64,000 nt of DNA, from the NCBI RefSeq assembly GCF_043944905.1, contig NZ_JBIMSN010000081.1:1-64000 (forward strand). Reading direction: 5' to 3'. The notes beneath the pieces were generated by a model that saw nothing but the letters and a program-made list of their open reading frames with translations, ran no database searches and was not told where the DNA came from. This DNA is from Antrihabitans spumae. Its GTDB lineage: Bacteria > Actinomycetota > Actinomycetes > Mycobacteriales > Mycobacteriaceae. This document shows positions 61,106 to 64,000 of this stretch, one piece after another. The first letter of the stretch is position 1. The number at the start of each line of letters is the position of its first letter. Position numbers and translations under genes: made by a program.

Positions 61106-62278
61106 TCAGCTGTTGAGAGGGATTTGCGCGGCCTGCAGTGCCAGCGCGACGGCACCGAGGACCGGTGCGCGTGCGCCGAGGGCGGCGGGCAAAATCTGCA
61201 GATTCGCCGTCGCGCTTGGAATTCCGCAGCGGCGCACTACTTCTCGCATCGGCGCCATCAGAAGTTCGCCTGCGATCGCGAGTTCGCCACCGACGAGAAT
61301 GAGTTCGGGGTTGAAGATGTTGCACAGGTTCGCGACGGCGACGCCGACGTGTCGACCTGTATCGGTGAGAATCCGTTCGCAGGCTTTGTCGCCGTCGCGG
61401 GCCATCTGCACGACGTCGGGAATGGTGAGTCCGCGTCCGCGGCGGGGTTCGAGCAGCTCGAGAACCGCGCCGGAGGCGACGATCGTCTCCAGGCAGCCGC
61501 GGTTGCCGCAGCGGCACACCGCTCCGAATTCGTCCATCGTCGTGTGGCCGATTTCGCCTGCGGTTCCGTCTCGGCCGCGAAACAGTTTGCCGTTGAGCAC
61601 AAGGCCGGCGCCGACGCCGTCGGACAATTTCAGATAGGCCATGTTGTCGACCCCGACTCCGGCGCCCCACATGTGCTCCGCGAGCACGCCGAGATTCGCG
61701 TCGTTGTCGACGGCCACGCGCATGCCGAACCGTTCGGACATCATCGCTGCCGCATCCATGCCGACCCAGCCGGGCAGGATCGACGGCGCGCCGACCTCGC
61801 CCGAATGCCCGTCGATCGGCGCAGGCAACCCCATTCCGATGCCAACGACGGCCGACATGTCGGCGTCGAGGTCGTTTAGGGCGGTCTGCAGAAGGCTTGC
61901 GGCTCTGGCAATTCCGCCGGCGGCCGAGGTCTCGACACCGAGTTCGGCGCGATGTTCGGCTCGAATCTCGTGTGCCATGTCCGACACAGCGACGGTCACA
62001 TGGCGGTGTCCGAAGTCGATTCCGACGACAAGCCCGACCGAGGGTGCCAGTCTGACGACTCGGCGACGACCGCGAAGTTCGGACACGACGACAACGCCGT
62101 CGTTGGTCATATCGCGAATGATGTTCGACACCGTTGCAGGTGCGAGGCCGGTGCTGCGGGCAATCTCGGCCTGCGTCAGTTCACCGGAGGACTGCAGTAC
62201 GCGTGCGACTCGTTGCTGGTTGGCATCGCGGAGCGCCGCCTGGGAACCGGGCCCGAAAGATTCGTCGACCTCTTCCAC
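61106..62278 (-). CDS. ROK-family transcriptional regulator
   Basis: A 390-residue ROK protein. The N-terminal HTH is LTQAEIARSTGLAPATVSNII (about 35-55). The sugar-kinase-like domain has VVGIDFGHRHV, DNDANLGVLAEHMWG and DGVGAGLVLNG. The ROK zinc/HxxC region is CRCGNRGCLETI. It probably represses the MFS-kinase-GH65-mutase operon immediately downstream until sugar is present. Confidence 0.94.
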   Translation of the reverse strand: MEEVDESFGPGSQAALRDANQQRVARVLQSSGELTQAEIARSTGLAPATVSNIIRDMTNDGVVVVSELRGRRRVVRLAPSVGLVVGIDFGHRHVTVAVSDMAHEIRAEHRAELGVETSAAGGIARAASLLQTALNDLDADMSAVVGIGMGLPAPIDGHSGEVGAPSILPGWVGMDAAAMMSERFGMRVAVDNDANLGVLAEHMWGAGVGVDNMAYLKLSDGVGAGLVLNGKLFRGRDGTAGEIGHTTMDEFGAVCRCGNRGCLETIVASGAVLELLEPRRGRGLTIPDVVQMARDGDKACERILTDTGRHVGVAVANLCNIFNPELILVGGELAIAGELLMAPMREVVRRCGIPSATANLQILPAALGARAPVLGAVALALQAAQIPLNS

Positions 62279-62329
62279 TGCGGCACCTTTCTCGGTGGGA
62301 TCTCTGGTCGTGTCTGTCCTGCAAGCATG

Positions 62330-62803
62330 TCACTTGTGCTGGGAAACGTCCGTCACTGTCGAGCCGAGTGCGTCCAGCGCCGTGGACAGCTTCGTCAGTG
62401 CATCGAGCGCGTCACGCAATCCGTCGGTCCCCAACTCTGCGGCGAGTCGGTCGGCAAAGGCGGAATGATCGGGGGTGATGCGGTGCAGCGCCGCCCGACC
62501 GTGGTCGGTCAATCGCAGTAGCTTCGCTCGTCGGTGCGCGGGGTTCGGCAGATACTCCGCAAACCCTTTGTCTGCCATCAGATCTGCAATGCGCTGCACG
62601 CTCTGTCGAGTGATTCCCATGTCCCGTGCAATGCCCGCAACCGTCAGCGGTTGGTCGATGATCGCCCCGAGTACCTGCCACCACGCTGCCGTCAGTCCGG
62701 CTGGTCGGGCCAATTCCTCTGCTACCGAGAGGAATTGGCCGTTCAACCGGAACGTGGTCAGCGCGCTACCCGCGAACAGTTCGGCGTGGCTTCGCTCGCT
62801 CAC
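62330..62803 (-). CDS. MarR-family transcriptional regulator
   Basis: A 157-residue winged-helix regulator (LTAAWWQVLGAIIDQPLTVA, RDMGITRQSVQRIADLM, then AHRRAKLLRLTDHGRAAL in the wing). The GTG start at 62803 overlaps the stop of the DJ-1/PfpI gene (GTGA). It probably represses the pair through the CTGTCA/TGACAG palindrome upstream of the DJ-1 gene. Confidence 0.92.
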   Translation of the reverse strand: MSERSHAELFAGSALTTFRLNGQFLSVAEELARPAGLTAAWWQVLGAIIDQPLTVAGIARDMGITRQSVQRIADLMADKGFAEYLPNPAHRRAKLLRLTDHGRAALHRITPDHSAFADRLAAELGTDGLRDALDALTKLSTALDALGSTVTDVSQHK

Positions 62804-63423
62804 GCTGCGGCCAACACCGCGAAAGCGCTTGCGTCCGAGTGGGCGTAGAGGCGGTACCACGCGTCGAGAACCTCGGGCGTGTAGACGTCGAGGCGACCGA
62901 GGATGTCGCGTGCGAACTCGATTTGGTTGGTGGCACCGGCGGTGATGAGATTGCGGTCGGTCACTGCGGATTCGTCGCGATAGTTGTGCGCGCCACCGTA
63001 ACCGCTTGCAGCCAGATAGAAGTCGACGTTGCTGGTGTGGAGTCGGGTGTCGAGTACGCCAGCGGTTGCGAGCCCGTAGGTCGCACCGCAGATCGCTGCT
63101 ACCGGCTTGTCGTTTGCGAGAAATTCCTGTGCCTTTGCCGCGAATGGGGCCAGCGACCCGTCCTCCCATGTGCTCGCTCCAGGCAGGATCAGCATCGCGC
63201 TGTCTGCTGGGTCGAGGTCGGCGATGGTCATGTCGGGAATCATACGAACGCCGCCGATCGTCGTGATCGGTTCGAGGTCGAGTCCGACCGTTTTCACCGA
63301 GTAGCGGCCGGGTTCGCGTTGCCACGCAGCTTGATTGATGTGCGCGATGGCGTGTCCGGTCTCCCAGTCGGCAAGTGTGTTGTAAATGGCCAAGTGGACT
63401 GTTTCGTTGCTCTGGATGCTCAT
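62800..63423 (-). CDS. DJ-1/PfpI family protein
   Basis: A 207-residue glutamine-amidotransferase-like protein. The nucleophile-elbow Cys is in VAAICGATYGLA near residue 112, the Glu region is LADWETGHAIAHIN, and HTSNVDFYL follows. Members include glyoxalase III, chaperone-like and isonitrile hydratase-type enzymes. Its role here is undetermined. It is the first gene of a coupled pair with the MarR regulator. Confidence 0.9.
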   Translation of the reverse strand: MSIQSNETVHLAIYNTLADWETGHAIAHINQAAWQREPGRYSVKTVGLDLEPITTIGGVRMIPDMTIADLDPADSAMLILPGASTWEDGSLAPFAAKAQEFLANDKPVAAICGATYGLATAGVLDTRLHTSNVDFYLAASGYGGAHNYRDESAVTDRNLITAGATNQIEFARDILGRLDVYTPEVLDAWYRLYAHSDASAFAVLAAA

Positions 63424-63432
63424 GACATAAGA

Positions 63433-63447
63433 CTGTCATAGTGACAG
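63433..63447. promoter_or_regulatory. MarR-type operator upstream of the DJ-1 gene
   Basis: CTGTCA and TGACAG form a perfect 6-bp inverted repeat with a 3-base spacer, 10 bases upstream of the DJ-1 start. A further CTGTCA occurs at 63452-63457. This suits autoregulation by the MarR protein. Confidence 0.6.
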
Positions 63448-63474
63448 TGTGCTGTCAATAGGGCGCTTCGCGCC

Positions 63475-63518
63475 TCGTGAGTCCTTTCGGAGGTCCGGCC
63501 CTCCGAAAGGACTCACGA
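63475..63518. repeat. perfect 19-bp hairpin in a divergent gap
   Basis: The arm at 63475-63493 (TCGTGAGTCCTTTCGGAGG) pairs perfectly with 63500-63518 across a six-base loop. It lies between divergent genes, so it is not an ordinary end-of-gene terminator. It may be a repeated extragenic palindrome or a transcription insulator. Confidence 0.75.
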
Positions 63519-63572
63519 CTGGTATGGGTTTACTGTGCTCCACCACAGGTTTCAGTGAGAGGTCGAAATACA

Positions 63573-64000
63573 TGCCGACAGCACGGCCGAAAGGCCTCGA
63601 CTCTGCGTTCACCGTCAAGTTCATCAAGGCGATGTCGGCAGTCAACGTGCGGCTGTACCGCGCGACCGGCGGGCGCCTCGGCGGGAAGTGGCGGATCGGC
63701 AGCGCCTTCCCGCGAGGTCTGCCGGTGTGCCTGTTGACAACCACCGGACGCAAAACCGGGATCGAGCGAGTGAGCCCACTGATATTCATGGAAGACGGCG
63801 ACTCGATCGTCGTGGTCGCATCGCAGGGCGGGCTCCCGAAGAATCCGGCGTGGTTCTGGAACATCAAGAGCAACCCGGCTGTCACCGTGCAAGTTCGATC
63901 GCAGGTGACGCGCAGGACGGCGACGGTGGCTGACGCGGAAGAGCGGGCCCGGCTGTGGCCGCGGCTCGTCGCGATGTACGCAGACTTCGACAACTACCAA
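63573..64000 (+). CDS. DDN-type deazaflavin (F420)-dependent nitroreductase, partial
   Basis: The first 142 residues of a nitroreductase-family protein that probably uses reduced F420. Matching segments are FIKAMSAVNVRLYRATGGRL, LLTTTGRKTGIERVSPL, VVVASQGGLPKNPAWFWNI and the YADFDNYQ end. Related mycobacterial enzymes reduce quinones. GAGAGG lies before the ATG. The window ends before the stop codon. Confidence 0.9.

Overview
The window comes from a high-GC mycolate-type actinobacterium, most likely Rhodococcus or a close relative. The signs are frequent GTG starts, many ATGA/GTGA start-stop overlaps, a wax-ester synthase/DGAT, an F420-type luciferase-like oxidoreductase, a DDN-type deazaflavin nitroreductase, a DUF222-HNH (13E12-type) gene, a DUF3263 protein and a GTTT/GGGTA stress promoter pair. 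No rRNA, complete tRNA or CRISPR array was seen.

Layout. (1) 1-2019 is the right end of an integrated element: a tyrosine integrase on the minus strand, then a tRNA 3'-end fragment that probably marks the right attachment site. (2) 2104-26060 is dominated by a large catabolic cluster. A minus-strand operon (MaoC, short SDR-like protein, SDR, two acyl-CoA dehydrogenases, CMD protein) diverges from a plus-strand operon (luciferase-like monooxygenase, amidohydrolase, RidA, crotonase, RutF-like flavin reductase). A TetR regulator follows, then a second operon (RidA, Amt-like transporter, RutA-like oxygenase, aldehyde dehydrogenase), a LuxR-type ATPase regulator, a GMC oxidoreductase, and a third operon (luciferase-like monooxygenase, CoA-acylating aldehyde dehydrogenase, thiolase, ribBA). 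Flavin supply, oxygenase, ring or amide opening, aldehyde oxidation, beta-oxidation and ammonium-type transport fit a pathway for an oxygenated, probably nitrogen-containing compound. The substrate is unknown. A 14-bp palindrome recurs at the TetR gene and at three other promoter positions, so TetR is probably the cluster regulator. (3) 26466-33578 holds a DUF3263 protein, a secreted lipase, a PBP4-type carboxypeptidase, WS/DGAT, an MFS exporter and two hypotheticals. (4) 33688-37622 is a tightly coupled ABC exporter and two-component operon. (5) 37503-49876 is mixed: NAD-binding protein/AraC pair, lipoprotein, ArsR/SRPBCC pair, DUF222-HNH with an SOS-like box over its start, a second crotonase, a fused diiron oxygenase-reductase-ferredoxin, a GGDEF-EAL protein, MerR, and two divergent small stress genes. 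(6) 49901-55158 holds membrane and hypothetical proteins plus an F420-type oxidoreductase. (7) 55263-62278 is a disaccharide-phosphorylase utilisation locus under a ROK regulator. (8) 62330-64000 holds a MarR/DJ-1 pair, a 19-bp perfect hairpin and the start of a DDN-type gene cut by the window end.

Four otherwise convincing genes each carry one single-base frameshift (an acyl-CoA dehydrogenase, the RutA-like oxygenase, the response regulator and the diiron fusion). This may reflect residual indel errors in the assembly, and those genes should be read with that in mind.
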